A stretch of DNA of 64,000 bases from JAWKZG01 sp041396125 (lineage in GTDB: Bacteria; Pseudomonadota; Gammaproteobacteria; Competibacterales; Competibacteraceae): positions 186,001 to 250,000 of the forward strand of contig JAWKZG010000005.1 in the NCBI GenBank assembly GCA_041396125.1, given 5' to 3'. The notes under the pieces were generated by a model. That model had not been told where the DNA came from. It did no database searches and worked only from the letters and a program-made list of their open reading frames with translations. How positions within the stretch are numbered: position 1 is the first letter of the stretch; each line of letters starts with the position of its first letter. Both the position numbers and the translations under genes were made by a program. Shown here in pieces: positions 1 to 8,348 of the stretch.

Positions 1-812
1 TGGGGTTTGGGTTCATTGAAGTCGGTACTGTCACACCGCGACCGCAACCCGGCAATCCGCGTCCACGCCTGTTTCGTCTGCCAGCAGCACAGGCCTTGAT
101 CAACCGGCTGGGCTTCAATAACCAGGGGGTTGATGCGCTGCTGAACAACATCCAGCACCGCCATTACCAAGGTGTGCTCGGCATCAATATCGGCAAGAAC
201 TTCGATACTCCGCTGGAATACGCAGCAGATGATTACCGCACGGCATTGAGTAAAGTTTACCCGTACGCCAGCTATGTTACCGTCAACATCTCTTCACCCA
301 ACACGCCAGGGTTGCGCGATCTGCAATATGGCGAGTCGCTGCAACACCTGCTGCATACACTGAAAGAAACACAATCCCAGCTCAGCCAAACCCATGCTCA
401 TTATGTCCCCCTGGCACTGAAACTGGCACCGGATATGAGTGACACTGATATTCCACTGATCGCCGATGCGCTGATCGCCCATGAGATAGATGCGGTTATC
501 GCCAGCAATACCACTTTTTCACGGACCGGCGTAGACACGCTCAAACATGCCAATGAAAACGGTGGCCTGAGTGGCGCACCCCTGTTTTCCCGTTCCACAG
601 AAGTCGTGCGCTTGCTACATCAGGTGCTGGGTGGGAAAATGCCCATCATTGCCGCAGGCGGTATCCTGAGCGGCGCGGACGCAGTAGCCAAATTGCAGGC
701 GGGTGCCAGTCTGGTTCAACTTTACACCGGCTTGGTTTATCGGGGTCCAGCGCTTGTCAGTGAGGTGGTCAATGCCTGCCAAGCCTACCGACAAAACTCT
801 TCATCCAGCTAA
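1..812 (+). CDS. pyrD: Dihydroorotate dehydrogenase (quinone), class 2, 5' truncated by window edge
   Basis: This enzyme oxidises dihydroorotate to orotate with FMN and passes electrons to the quinone pool at the inner membrane, the fourth step of pyrimidine synthesis. The reading frame is already open at base 3 (GFGFIEVGTVTPRPQPGNP...), so the true start lies before the window and about 90-100 residues are missing. Visible family signatures are the NISSPNTPGLR segment, which holds the catalytic serine typical of class 2 enzymes, the SNTT segment, and the C-terminal FMN-phosphate loop AAGGI followed by GASLVQLYTGLVYRGP. The stop is 15 bases before the next gene on the same strand, which suggests cotranscription. 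Identification is firm; only the N-terminus is unseen. Confidence 0.96.
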   Translation, partial: GFGFIEVGTVTPRPQPGNPRPRLFRLPAAQALINRLGFNNQGVDALLNNIQHRHYQGVLGINIGKNFDTPLEYAADDYRTALSKVYPYASYVTVNISSPNTPGLRDLQYGESLQHLLHTLKETQSQLSQTHAHYVPLALKLAPDMSDTDIPLIADALIAHEIDAVIASNTTFSRTGVDTLKHANENGGLSGAPLFSRSTEVVRLLHQVLGGKMPIIAAGGILSGADAVAKLQAGASLVQLYTGLVYRGPALVSEVVNACQAYRQNSSSS

Positions 813-827
813 CATTCATCATTCATA

Positions 828-1460
828 ATGTCAAAAATAGAATGGTATTTCGATTTCATTTCGCCGTTCGCGTATTTGCAATCCGAACGCCTGCATGAAT
901 TCCCGCCCTACGGCGAAGTGCACTTCAAACCCGTCCTGTTTGCCGGTTTGCTCAATCATTGGGGGCAGAAAGGGCCAGCCGAACTACCTGGCAAACGGCG
1001 CTTTTCGTATCGCCACTTGCAATGGCAGGCACAACGGCACGGCATTGCTTTCAAGATGCCGCCCCGACACCCGTTCAATCCGCTGCAGCTGTTACGCCTG
1101 GCAATAGCGCTGGGTTGCCAGCCACAACATATACAAGATATTTTCCGTTTTGTCTGGCAGGAAGGTCGTGATCCTGGCAACCCTGCTGAACTCGCAGCGC
1201 TACAGGCTCGTTTAGGCGTCTCTGACAGCACTATCATGGAACAGCCCGCGATCAAGGCAACCCTGCGCAACAATACTGAACAAGCTATCGGGCAGGGCAT
1301 TTTCGGTGTCCCGACAATACTCATTAACGGTGAGTTATTCTGGGGCTTTGATGCAACCGATATGGCACTGGATTATCTGCGCGATCCGAACCTGTTCGAG
1401 AACCCCGAAATGCAGCGCATCAGCCATTTACCCTGTGGCGCACAACGGAGAAAAGAATGA
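828..1460 (+). CDS. DsbA-fold 2-hydroxychromene-2-carboxylate isomerase family protein
   Basis: This 210-residue protein belongs to the thioredoxin-like family of 2-hydroxychromene-2-carboxylate isomerases (NahD-like, kappa-class GST fold). The N-terminus WYFDFISPFAYL carries the serine-proline pair that replaces the CxxC of DsbA. The C-terminal GQGIFGVPTILINGELFWGFD is the cis-proline region of the fold. True NahD enzymes use glutathione in naphthalene breakdown, but no other aromatic catabolism genes are present here, so the substrate is unknown; a general glutathione-dependent isomerase is the safest reading. The start ATG has only a weak ribosome site. Its stop overlaps the next start codon (ATGA), so the two genes are translationally coupled. 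Confidence 0.85.
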   Translation: MSKIEWYFDFISPFAYLQSERLHEFPPYGEVHFKPVLFAGLLNHWGQKGPAELPGKRRFSYRHLQWQAQRHGIAFKMPPRHPFNPLQLLRLAIALGCQPQHIQDIFRFVWQEGRDPGNPAELAALQARLGVSDSTIMEQPAIKATLRNNTEQAIGQGIFGVPTILINGELFWGFDATDMALDYLRDPNLFENPEMQRISHLPCGAQRRKE

Positions 1461-1891
1461 TCGAATCCAGTCGTATCAGCATCCCGGAATTCGAACAGCT
1501 GTGCAATGAGCGCGTTCCTTCGGGCGGGCGTATAAAAGTGGAAACGCTGGCACCCGGCCGGGCGGTAATTCGTTTACCCTACGATCCGGCTAATCTACGG
1601 CCCGGTGGCACCATTTCCGGACCGGCGCAGATGGCGCTGGCCGATGTTGCAATGTACGCGGTGGTGCTGAGCCTGATCGGTCGGGTGGAGCTGGCGGTGA
1701 CAACCAACCTCAATATTAATTTCCTGCGTCGGCCACAACCGGGAGACTTACTGGCTCACGGCCAGATTCTCAAACTCGGCAAACGGCTGGCGGTGGGCGA
1801 TGTCACACTTTACTCTGAAAGTGATCCGCATCCGGTCGCACACGCTACCAGCACCTATTCGATTCCGCCGCACGCAGCGGTGGATATTTAA
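1457..1891 (+). CDS. PaaI-type hotdog-fold thioesterase
   Basis: A 144-residue single-domain hotdog protein of the PaaI/YbgC-like acyl-CoA thioesterase group. Visible features are the glycine-rich segment RPGGTISGPAQMALADVAMYAVV, matching the central hotdog helix with its usual catalytic acidic residue (here D at about residue 64), and the strand TNLNINFLRRPQPGDLLAHGQILKLGKRLAVGDV typical of the family. It would cleave an acyl-CoA or acyl-ACP thioester in the cytoplasm; the acyl group cannot be told from sequence. The start overlaps the stop of the isomerase gene upstream and a GGAGA ribosome site lies just before it. The 3' end overlaps the convergent DUF1330 gene by 4 bases. Confidence 0.85.
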   Translation: MIESSRISIPEFEQLCNERVPSGGRIKVETLAPGRAVIRLPYDPANLRPGGTISGPAQMALADVAMYAVVLSLIGRVELAVTTNLNINFLRRPQPGDLLAHGQILKLGKRLAVGDVTLYSESDPHPVAHATSTYSIPPHAAVDI

Positions 1892-2178
1892 ACCCCTTCT
1901 ACCAGCAAGACCTGGGAATCTGCTGCCTGCCAGCGCAATTTGACGATGTCCTGATACTCCGGCGAATGATAAAAGCTGAGCGCTTGCTCGTAACTGGGAA
2001 ACTCGATCAAAACCGTGCGATTTAAATCTGTACTGTCGCCTTCCAGCAGCTCCATACGTCCGCCGCGGGCAATAAAACGACCGCCAAATCGGGCAATCGC
2101 GCCGGGCGTCTGAGCGGTATACTGCTGATAGGTAGCCGGATCTTTAACGTTGACCCGGGCGATGATATAAGCGGCCAT
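1888..2178 (-). CDS. DUF1330 family protein
   Basis: A 96-residue protein of the DUF1330 family, a small ferredoxin-like (dimeric alpha-beta barrel) fold. The pattern AAYIIARVNVKDPATYQQYTAQTPGAIARFGGRFIARGG and the later LIEFPSYEQALSFYHSPEYQ are highly typical. The biochemical role of the family is unknown; a monooxygenase-like or stress-linked function has been suggested for relatives only by fold. A GAGGAG ribosome site sits 6 bases upstream of the ATG, fixing the start. The gene is convergent with the thioesterase and overlaps its end by 4 bases. Confidence 0.88.
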   Translation of the reverse strand: MAAYIIARVNVKDPATYQQYTAQTPGAIARFGGRFIARGGRMELLEGDSTDLNRTVLIEFPSYEQALSFYHSPEYQDIVKLRWQAADSQVLLVEGV

Positions 2179-2401
2179 GCGTACTCCTCAAACGGGTAAA
2201 CTCCCATTATGCGATAATTTGCGGTTAGCGGTAAGACTTCGCTATCCAGCAGGCTCACATAACGGGTTTAAATGAAGGATTCAGGCAGGGGATCTGAACA
2301 ATGCTGTTTTTGCTGTTACAGCGCTGATGATTATTAACCTTTTATTAAGGTTTACAAGGTTACACTATCCCATTGTAACGAACGTGAACACTAGAACATT
2401 C

Positions 2402-3586
2402 ATGCGATTTTTGCCCGCCTACCGCTGTATCCCCTTGCTGCTTTTACTACTGACCCTGCCCGGCTGCACAACGCCGCCAGCTGAACAGATAGCGGCACCA
2501 CCCGATCTGGACTTGCGCACCACCGAGCCGGGCGACTTGATCCGTCTGCGCCGCCTGACACAGGCTGATTTCAGCGCAGAATCGCCCCCGTTAACGCCCA
2601 CTCCGGGCATTGTCAGGCTGGGACTGCATCCCAGTCTCGGTATTTTGGTATCACCCTACGCCACGCTGGGTTTTCGTCCGATCACGGCAGACGATGGCAG
2701 TGAGCAATTCGAGATGCTCGCCAAAAACGTGTCTTATACTGCGGTGCTGGATCGACGCCACTCCTGGCTTAGCCCGGAACTGACACCGGCCCAGTTAGGC
2801 TATGTACTGCCATATGCCTATGTGCATTTCAGCCTCTACGAAAGCGCCGCGCGGCGACTGACACAAACCGCGTCCGAATTGCTGGCCGAAGGCTACCGGG
2901 GCAGACAACCCCTGGCCCTGGTGCAGCAGTTTACCAATGCGATGGCTGAGCGCATTAAACAGGAGCTGGCGCAGGTGGAAGCGAAGGCACGGGAGTTCGA
3001 CCTGGCGACCACACAGCAAGTGGATACCAAAGCACTACTGGCCTGGAGCGAACAGATTGAGCAGGAATTGCGTGCGACCGAGCAGCTGAGCTACAGCACT
3101 TTTATGGAAACAAACTTTCCAGGTGCCTTGACCAACCGCATCAATCAACTCGCATTTGCTAATGCTGGTTTGTACGATCCCGGCCCCTGCGAGGGCATGG
3201 TGCTAAAGTTACAAAGTCTGGGGCATTTCGGCTGCGTTTCATCAAAAATTCCCGAATTTATAAAAAAAACCCAGCAGATACCGCTGCGCAAAAATTTAAC
3301 CTTCGGGGTGCAGTTTACGCCGGCCGGTTTGCGCGCCAAACAATGGGCGGAATTAGACGTTGTCACAGTTTATCCTGAACCCGGCGTACGCCCACCTGAT
3401 GCAAGCAAATCATACAGCAGCAATATAGCGCAGATTTTAGTCAGTGGTGATAGCGCCAATTCATCCAATCTCTATCTTTATCAACTGAGTAACGACTGGG
3501 AACTGGTGCCTGGCAGCTGGCGCTTCGAGTTTTATTCACAGGGCCAGAAAATCGGTGAACAGGTCTTTGAACTGGTCGCCCCCTGA
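2402..3586 (+). CDS. Putative outer-membrane or periplasmic lipoprotein of unknown function
   Basis: A 394-residue protein with a lipoprotein signal: an MRFLPAYR n-region, a run of leucines and the lipobox LPGC, so the mature protein would start at Cys22 with a lipid anchor. I chose this ATG rather than the in-frame ATG 75 bases upstream because it gives a proper signal peptide. The mature part starts with a proline-rich linker, then a mixed domain, a helical middle (about residues 170-260, many Ala, Gln and Glu) and a C-terminal segment NDWELVPGSWRFEFYSQGQKIGEQVF that resembles the C-terminal beta motif of DUF3859 proteins, though that is only a resemblance. A small secreted protein gene follows 39 bases downstream. 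I do not recognise the family with confidence. Confidence 0.75.
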   Translation: MRFLPAYRCIPLLLLLLTLPGCTTPPAEQIAAPPDLDLRTTEPGDLIRLRRLTQADFSAESPPLTPTPGIVRLGLHPSLGILVSPYATLGFRPITADDGSEQFEMLAKNVSYTAVLDRRHSWLSPELTPAQLGYVLPYAYVHFSLYESAARRLTQTASELLAEGYRGRQPLALVQQFTNAMAERIKQELAQVEAKAREFDLATTQQVDTKALLAWSEQIEQELRATEQLSYSTFMETNFPGALTNRINQLAFANAGLYDPGPCEGMVLKLQSLGHFGCVSSKIPEFIKKTQQIPLRKNLTFGVQFTPAGLRAKQWAELDVVTVYPEPGVRPPDASKSYSSNIAQILVSGDSANSSNLYLYQLSNDWELVPGSWRFEFYSQGQKIGEQVFELVAP

Positions 3587-3625
3587 CCTGCCCTCGCAAC
3601 CCTAACCATCTGGGATATAAACCGT

Positions 3626-4003
3626 ATGACCTTATCTCACTTGCAGTCCTGTTTCTTACTGTTGCTGCTCATCCTGCCGGTGCACATGCTGCTAGCCGAT
3701 GAAGCCGATGTCCTGGATGTTCAGATACAGCGCTCGGCAACAGGTACGTATCGCATCGATGTCACCGTACAACATGCTGATAGCGGCTGGGATCACTATG
3801 CTGATCGCTGGGATGTGCTCGCGCCCGACGGCAGCGTATTGGGCACCCGCACATTGCTGCACCCGCACGAACATGAACAACCGTTCACCCGCAGTTTATC
3901 CGGGCTTGTGATTCCAGCTGATATCAAAACGATTACCGTGCGGGCACACGATTCAGTACATGCTTACGGCGGTATCGACATAACCCTGGCCGTACCGCAT
4001 TAA
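3626..4003 (+). CDS. Small secreted protein of unknown function
   Basis: A 125-residue protein with an N-terminal signal peptide (MTLSHLQSC followed by a leucine-rich core and a likely cut after MLLA). The mature part of about 100 residues is predicted mostly beta: YRIDVTVQHADSGWDHYADRWDVLAPDGSVLG and later VRAHDSVHAYGGIDITLAVP. It contains several histidines in a cluster (LLHPHEHEQPF), which could bind metal, but this is speculation. The tandem repeat of tryptophan and tyrosine positions looks like one immunoglobulin-like periplasmic domain. It follows the unknown lipoprotein by 39 bases and may be its partner. The stop is 6 bases from the convergent SPOR gene. Confidence 0.75.
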   Translation: MTLSHLQSCFLLLLLILPVHMLLADEADVLDVQIQRSATGTYRIDVTVQHADSGWDHYADRWDVLAPDGSVLGTRTLLHPHEHEQPFTRSLSGLVIPADIKTITVRAHDSVHAYGGIDITLAVPH

Positions 4004-4008
4004 AATGC

Positions 4009-4839
4009 TTAGTTGGTTTTGAGCAACAGGGCAGGAATATTATTTTCGCTCAAACGACGATTCAGATTTTCGGCAACACTTTTGCTAAGTAGCGGGCCAA
4101 TGCGCACTCGGTGAATGGGTTTGTTATTGCTGACCCCCGCCTCGACCCGCGCCCGTATGCCCATTATCGCCAGTTTTGCCCGGATTCGGTCGGCATCATC
4201 AAAAGTGCTGTAAGCACCTGCCTGAATCATCCAGCTGCCACTTGGCGCTGTATTCGCCGTCTGCGCGGACGCAGCGGCAGGTTTGGCGGCAGCTGGCTTA
4301 TCGGAACTCCGTCCCTGGCGCGAGATCAATTCGATCTTCGGCATTTCGACGGCTTTGGGTTTAGCCCTGGTTTGGGCGGTTTCAGCAGGCGCTTTGTTTT
4401 TAGCAGGTACTTTATCGGCCACCGCAGTGCTTTGCTGTGGCTTTTCTTTGGCCTTCTGCTGAGCACTTTCCTGCTTTGGCGGTGCCTGCAACTCACGTTT
4501 GTCGCGGCGATTAATCTCATCCTGACCAATCACCAATTGCCGTTTGGGCAACTCGTTGTAAAAATCGTATTTGGGTTTAATCGATTGTAAAACGGATTGC
4601 TGCGGAACTGCCGGGGAAACAGCGGGAGCCGCGGATGTGGCGGTATTGCCCTCGGTTGACACAGCTGCCACTGTGCCTGTTTGTGCCGTGCGCTGGGCCG
4701 GCGCGTTTTGTTTGATGTACGCCAGACCAACAGCAAACGCACCAACCAGCAGCAAAGTAACAACTAACAGGCCCCGATTGCGAACCTGCTGCTTGGGGGG
4801 CGACGCTTGGCGTCGCGCTGACGAACGGCGTGCGCTCAC
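4009..4839 (-). CDS. SPOR-domain cell-envelope protein, FtsN-like
   Basis: A 276-residue inner-membrane protein with a short basic cytoplasmic tail (MSARRSSARRQASPPKQQVRNR), one membrane helix at about residues 23-42, a long low-complexity periplasmic linker rich in Ala, Gln, Lys and Pro, and a C-terminal SPOR domain (from about residue 200: SWMIQAGAYSTFDDADRIRAKL to the end). SPOR domains bind denuded glycan strands at the division septum. The layout of tail, helix, linker and SPOR is that of FtsN, and a SPOR gene directly after argS is a known gammaproteobacterial arrangement. It starts at GTG, overlapping the argS stop as GTGA, with GGAGG 4 bases upstream, so it is coupled to argS. Confidence 0.85.
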   Translation of the reverse strand: MSARRSSARRQASPPKQQVRNRGLLVVTLLLVGAFAVGLAYIKQNAPAQRTAQTGTVAAVSTEGNTATSAAPAVSPAVPQQSVLQSIKPKYDFYNELPKRQLVIGQDEINRRDKRELQAPPKQESAQQKAKEKPQQSTAVADKVPAKNKAPAETAQTRAKPKAVEMPKIELISRQGRSSDKPAAAKPAAASAQTANTAPSGSWMIQAGAYSTFDDADRIRAKLAIMGIRARVEAGVSNNKPIHRVRIGPLLSKSVAENLNRRLSENNIPALLLKTN

Positions 4840-6521
4840 ATAACCTCCGGTGCCGACACTCCAACCAACTGCAGGCCATTATGCAACACTTGTCGCGTTG
4901 CTGCGACAAGATTTAGCCGCGCGTTACGCAGTTCCGGCTCGTCAACGATAAATTGATGCGCATCATAATAAGTATGCAGCGCATTGGCCAAATCCCGCAG
5001 GTATTGCGTCAACAGCTGTGGCTCCAGATTGACCGTCGCGGCTTCCACCAGCTCCGGATAACGCGCCAGCTCGACCAGTAAAGCGTCTTCCTGCGGCTCG
5101 CTCAGGCGCTGATAATGTGCTTGACCGAGAGCCTGGTCGTGCATCAGGCCTTTTTCAGCCAACTGACGAAAAACACTGCATATTCTGGCATGGGCATACT
5201 GCACATAATAGACCGGATTATCCATCGAACGCGCGCGCGCCAGATCAATATCAAAAGCCAGTTGCGAATCCGCCTTGCGCATGACGAAAAAATATCGAGT
5301 AGCGTCACGGCCAACTTCATCGATCAGATCGCGCAGCGTCACATAACTGCCGGCCCGCTTCGAAATTTTAACCTCAGCGCCGGCACGCAGCACCGTGACC
5401 ATCTGGTGCAGCACGTACTCCGGCCAGCCTTCGGGAATGCCGACCTGCAGGGCCTGCAAACCGGCCCGCACACGCTTCACTGTACTGTGGTGATCAGCGC
5501 CCTGCTCGTTAATGACCCGTTTGAAACCACGCTGCCATTTCGTCAGGTGATACGCCACATCGGGCAGAAAATAGGTATACGAGCCGTCGGATTTGCGCAT
5601 CACCCGGTCTTTGTCATCGCCAAAATCGGTGGTGCGCAGCCACAAGGCACCGTCCCGCTCATAGGTATAACCATTGTCGATCAATGTCTGGGTTGTTTGT
5701 TCCACCAGACCATCGCTGTAAAGTGCGCTTTCCAGATAATACACGTCAAAATGCACACCAAATGCGCGCAGATCCAGATCCTGTTCACGGCGCAAATAAG
5801 CCACGGCAAAGCGGCGGATCGCGTCGGCATCATCCGGGTCACCAGCACCGGTTACCTGCTGGTCATCGGCTGCAACGGTTTCCCGCTCCAGATAGGCACG
5901 CGCCACATCCTGGATATAGTCACCCCGGTAGCCATCCACCGGCCAGCCGGCATCATCGGGAGAGAGCCCTTTAACACGCGCCTGCACCGACAGCATCAGA
6001 TTATTGATCTGCTGGCCAGCGTCGTTATAGTAAAATTCCCGTACCACGTCCCAGCCCTGGGCCTCCAGCAGCCGAGCCAGGGTGTCACCCACAGCGGCCC
6101 CGCGACCATGACCGACATGCAGAGGTCCAGTCGGGTTGGCCGAGACAAATTCAACCTGCGCCTTGCGACCCGCCCCGACCTCACTGCGGCCATAACGCCC
6201 GGCTTGTTCCAATACCGTGTCAATCACTGCATACTGTGCTTGCGGGGCCAGAAAAAAATTGATAAATCCAGGTCCGGCAATGTCCACCCGACTGACGGCG
6301 GTAGATTCCGGTAATGCGGCCACCACCAGCTCCGCCAGTTCACGCGGCTTTCGGCGCGCCGGCTTGGCGAGCAGCATAGCGACATTACTGGCGAAATCAC
6401 CATGGCTGCGATCGCGCGTGCGCTCAATCTGCAGTGCAGGATCAACCTCCTGAGGAAGCTGTCCAGTTTGCTTAAGTTGCTGCAAAGCATCGGCAATTAA
6501 CTGTCGCAAATGGGTTCTCAA
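4836..6521 (-). CDS. argS: Arginyl-tRNA synthetase
   Basis: Class I aminoacyl-tRNA synthetase that charges tRNA-Arg, 561 residues, a normal length. It has the N-terminal Arg-tRNA synthetase domain (residues 1-90), the HIGH-type signature HVGHGR at 135-140 preceded by SANPTGPL, the catalytic core, a KMSKS-type site read as KISKRAG, and the C-terminal DALR anticodon-binding domain ending LQLVGVSAPEVM. The best start is a TTG: it gives MRTHLRQLIADAL and has AAGGAG 5 bases upstream, while no ATG nearby has a ribosome site. The TTG start may lower expression. A tRNA-Arg(ACG) gene lies elsewhere in the window. Confidence 0.97.
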   Translation of the reverse strand: MRTHLRQLIADALQQLKQTGQLPQEVDPALQIERTRDRSHGDFASNVAMLLAKPARRKPRELAELVVAALPESTAVSRVDIAGPGFINFFLAPQAQYAVIDTVLEQAGRYGRSEVGAGRKAQVEFVSANPTGPLHVGHGRGAAVGDTLARLLEAQGWDVVREFYYNDAGQQINNLMLSVQARVKGLSPDDAGWPVDGYRGDYIQDVARAYLERETVAADDQQVTGAGDPDDADAIRRFAVAYLRREQDLDLRAFGVHFDVYYLESALYSDGLVEQTTQTLIDNGYTYERDGALWLRTTDFGDDKDRVMRKSDGSYTYFLPDVAYHLTKWQRGFKRVINEQGADHHSTVKRVRAGLQALQVGIPEGWPEYVLHQMVTVLRAGAEVKISKRAGSYVTLRDLIDEVGRDATRYFFVMRKADSQLAFDIDLARARSMDNPVYYVQYAHARICSVFRQLAEKGLMHDQALGQAHYQRLSEPQEDALLVELARYPELVEAATVNLEPQLLTQYLRDLANALHTYYDAHQFIVDEPELRNARLNLVAATRQVLHNGLQLVGVSAPEVM

Positions 6522-6645
6522 CGTTACTCCTTAGTAAAACAATATGTATAAAAAATAGACTATTGTAACCTTGATTAACTGCGCTCAACCATCAGTAATC
6601 CCATTCTCCAGTTACCAAGATTCATAGAGGGGCAAAGAATACATC

Positions 6646-8328
6646 GTGACCGGTTTTGAACTGCTGCTGAACATCTGCGGTGGGGTAGCTTTACTACTAT
6701 GGGCTACCCGCATGGTACGGACGGGTATTGAGCGCGCCTATGGCGTGTATTTACGCCGTTTATTACAGCATGCCGCCCGCAACCGGCTGGCGGCTTTCAG
6801 CAGCGGACTGGCAGCAGCAACTATCTTGCAAAGCGCTACTGCAACAGCTCTTCTGGCCATTTCCTTTGCGACCAGCGGACTCTTGCAGACTGGTCCGGCG
6901 CTGGCTGTGATGCTGGGGGCCGATGTGGGCTCCACCCTGGTGGTACAGGTACTCTCTTTTGATATTTCCTGGTTGTCTCCTGCCCTGATCCTGCTCGGTG
7001 TGACTTTGTTTCTGTCTACCGAGACCCGGCAACCGCGTCAGCTGGGCCGTATTATCATCGGGCTTGGCCTGATGCTGCTGTCGCTAAAGCTGATCGTAGG
7101 CGGTTCCGAACCAGTACGTGACAGTGAAACCCTGCGTCTGATAATGACACCACTCGCCAATGAGCCCTTACTGGCTTTATTAATCGGTGCTGCCCTGACC
7201 TGGCTGGCACATTCCAGCGTTGCCATGGTGTTATTGATTATGTCGCTCAGCAGTGTCGGCCTGGTCCCGCTTACTCTCGGTTTTGTACTGATCCTGGGTG
7301 CCAATATCGGTTCCGGTCTGATCCCGCTGATGTTGACCTTGCGCCAGCCCAGGACAGCCCGACGCATTCCGCTCGGAAATTTTCTGTTTCGGCTGGTCGG
7401 TGCCCTGGTGGTGTTAGGTCTGGTAGAAATCATCGGGCCTCATTTAGCGCTGGCAGGTCTTGAGCCCGCCCGCCAGATAGCCAATTTTCATACCGCCTTC
7501 AATCTGTTGCTGGCGCTGGCATTTCTACCCTTGACCGCGCTGGCAGCCCGGCTTACTGAAAAACTTTTGCCTGATCCGGCAAGCGATAATCTGCCTGACC
7601 CGGCCAACCTGAGTCCGCCCAGCTTTCTCGATCTGGATGCTATCGCCACCCCACATCTGGCACTGACTTTTGCCACCCGCGAAGTGCTGCGCCTGGCCGA
7701 GCGAGTTGAAGCAGTGCTGCGCTTTGCGCTGGATATGTTTCAGGCTGATGATAAAAACGAGGTGGCCTGGGTCGGCAAAGCTGATGACGAGATCGACCGC
7801 ATGCATAACGCGATCAAGGCTTATCTGACACAACTGGGCCGTAATCAGCTCAATGAGGAAGACAGCCGCCGCTGCATGGAAATCACGACTTTCACTATCA
7901 AGCTGGAACATATCGGGGACATTATTGAGAAAAACCTACTGGAGCTGGCCCGGAAAAAAATCAAAAACCAGGCTGACTTTTCTGCCGAGGGCTGGAGCGA
8001 GCTCACGACCATGCACACCCACGTCCTTGAAAATATGCAACTGGCCCTGAATGTATTCCTCTACGGTGACCGGCAAAGCGCTCGTCAGTTACTGCGCGCC
8101 AAAGAAGAGTTCCGCGAGCTGGAATATCGCAGTAATCAGCGCCATATAGCCCGCCTGCGTGCAGGTGAAGCGGCCAGCATAGAAACCAGTGCCATCCACC
8201 TCGATATTTTACGCGATCTCAAGCAGATTAATTCATTACTGGCATCAGCAGCCTATCCTGTTTTGCAACAATCCGGGGAATTACTGGATAGCCGGCTGAT
8301 CAAAAAACCGGGCAAGAACCAGGCATAG
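6646..8328 (+). CDS. Na/phosphate cotransporter family protein with PhoU-like tail
   Basis: A 560-residue inner-membrane protein of the sodium-dependent phosphate transporter (NptA/YjbB, SLC34-like) family. The N-terminal half has eight or so membrane helices in two repeated Na/Pi cotransporter domains; each carries the glutamine-serine type motif (AATILQSATATALL near residue 60 and AHSSVAMVLLIMSLSS near residue 190). From about residue 330 the chain is soluble and helical, a PhoU-like domain (EVLRLAERVEAVLRFALDMF, later HLDILRDLKQINSLLASAAYPVL). It starts at GTG with GAGGGG about 13 bases upstream. The gene stands alone, divergent from argS and convergent with a LysR gene. Phosphate is the likely substrate, or phosphate efflux as for YjbB. 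Confidence 0.9.
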   Translation: MTGFELLLNICGGVALLLWATRMVRTGIERAYGVYLRRLLQHAARNRLAAFSSGLAAATILQSATATALLAISFATSGLLQTGPALAVMLGADVGSTLVVQVLSFDISWLSPALILLGVTLFLSTETRQPRQLGRIIIGLGLMLLSLKLIVGGSEPVRDSETLRLIMTPLANEPLLALLIGAALTWLAHSSVAMVLLIMSLSSVGLVPLTLGFVLILGANIGSGLIPLMLTLRQPRTARRIPLGNFLFRLVGALVVLGLVEIIGPHLALAGLEPARQIANFHTAFNLLLALAFLPLTALAARLTEKLLPDPASDNLPDPANLSPPSFLDLDAIATPHLALTFATREVLRLAERVEAVLRFALDMFQADDKNEVAWVGKADDEIDRMHNAIKAYLTQLGRNQLNEEDSRRCMEITTFTIKLEHIGDIIEKNLLELARKKIKNQADFSAEGWSELTTMHTHVLENMQLALNVFLYGDRQSARQLLRAKEEFRELEYRSNQRHIARLRAGEAASIETSAIHLDILRDLKQINSLLASAAYPVLQQSGELLDSRLIKKPGKNQA

Positions 8329-8348
8329 ATCCAAGCGTAGATTTCCCT

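Noticed and set aside
2327..2401. Longer start for the lipoprotein at 2327
   Set aside because: The upstream residues would put a non-signal sequence before the signal peptide and lipobox.
5115..6314. Open frame of 399 codons on the plus strand opposite argS
   Set aside because: It lies wholly within a well-conserved gene on the other strand, has no ribosome site or recognisable domain, and mirrors argS codon use.
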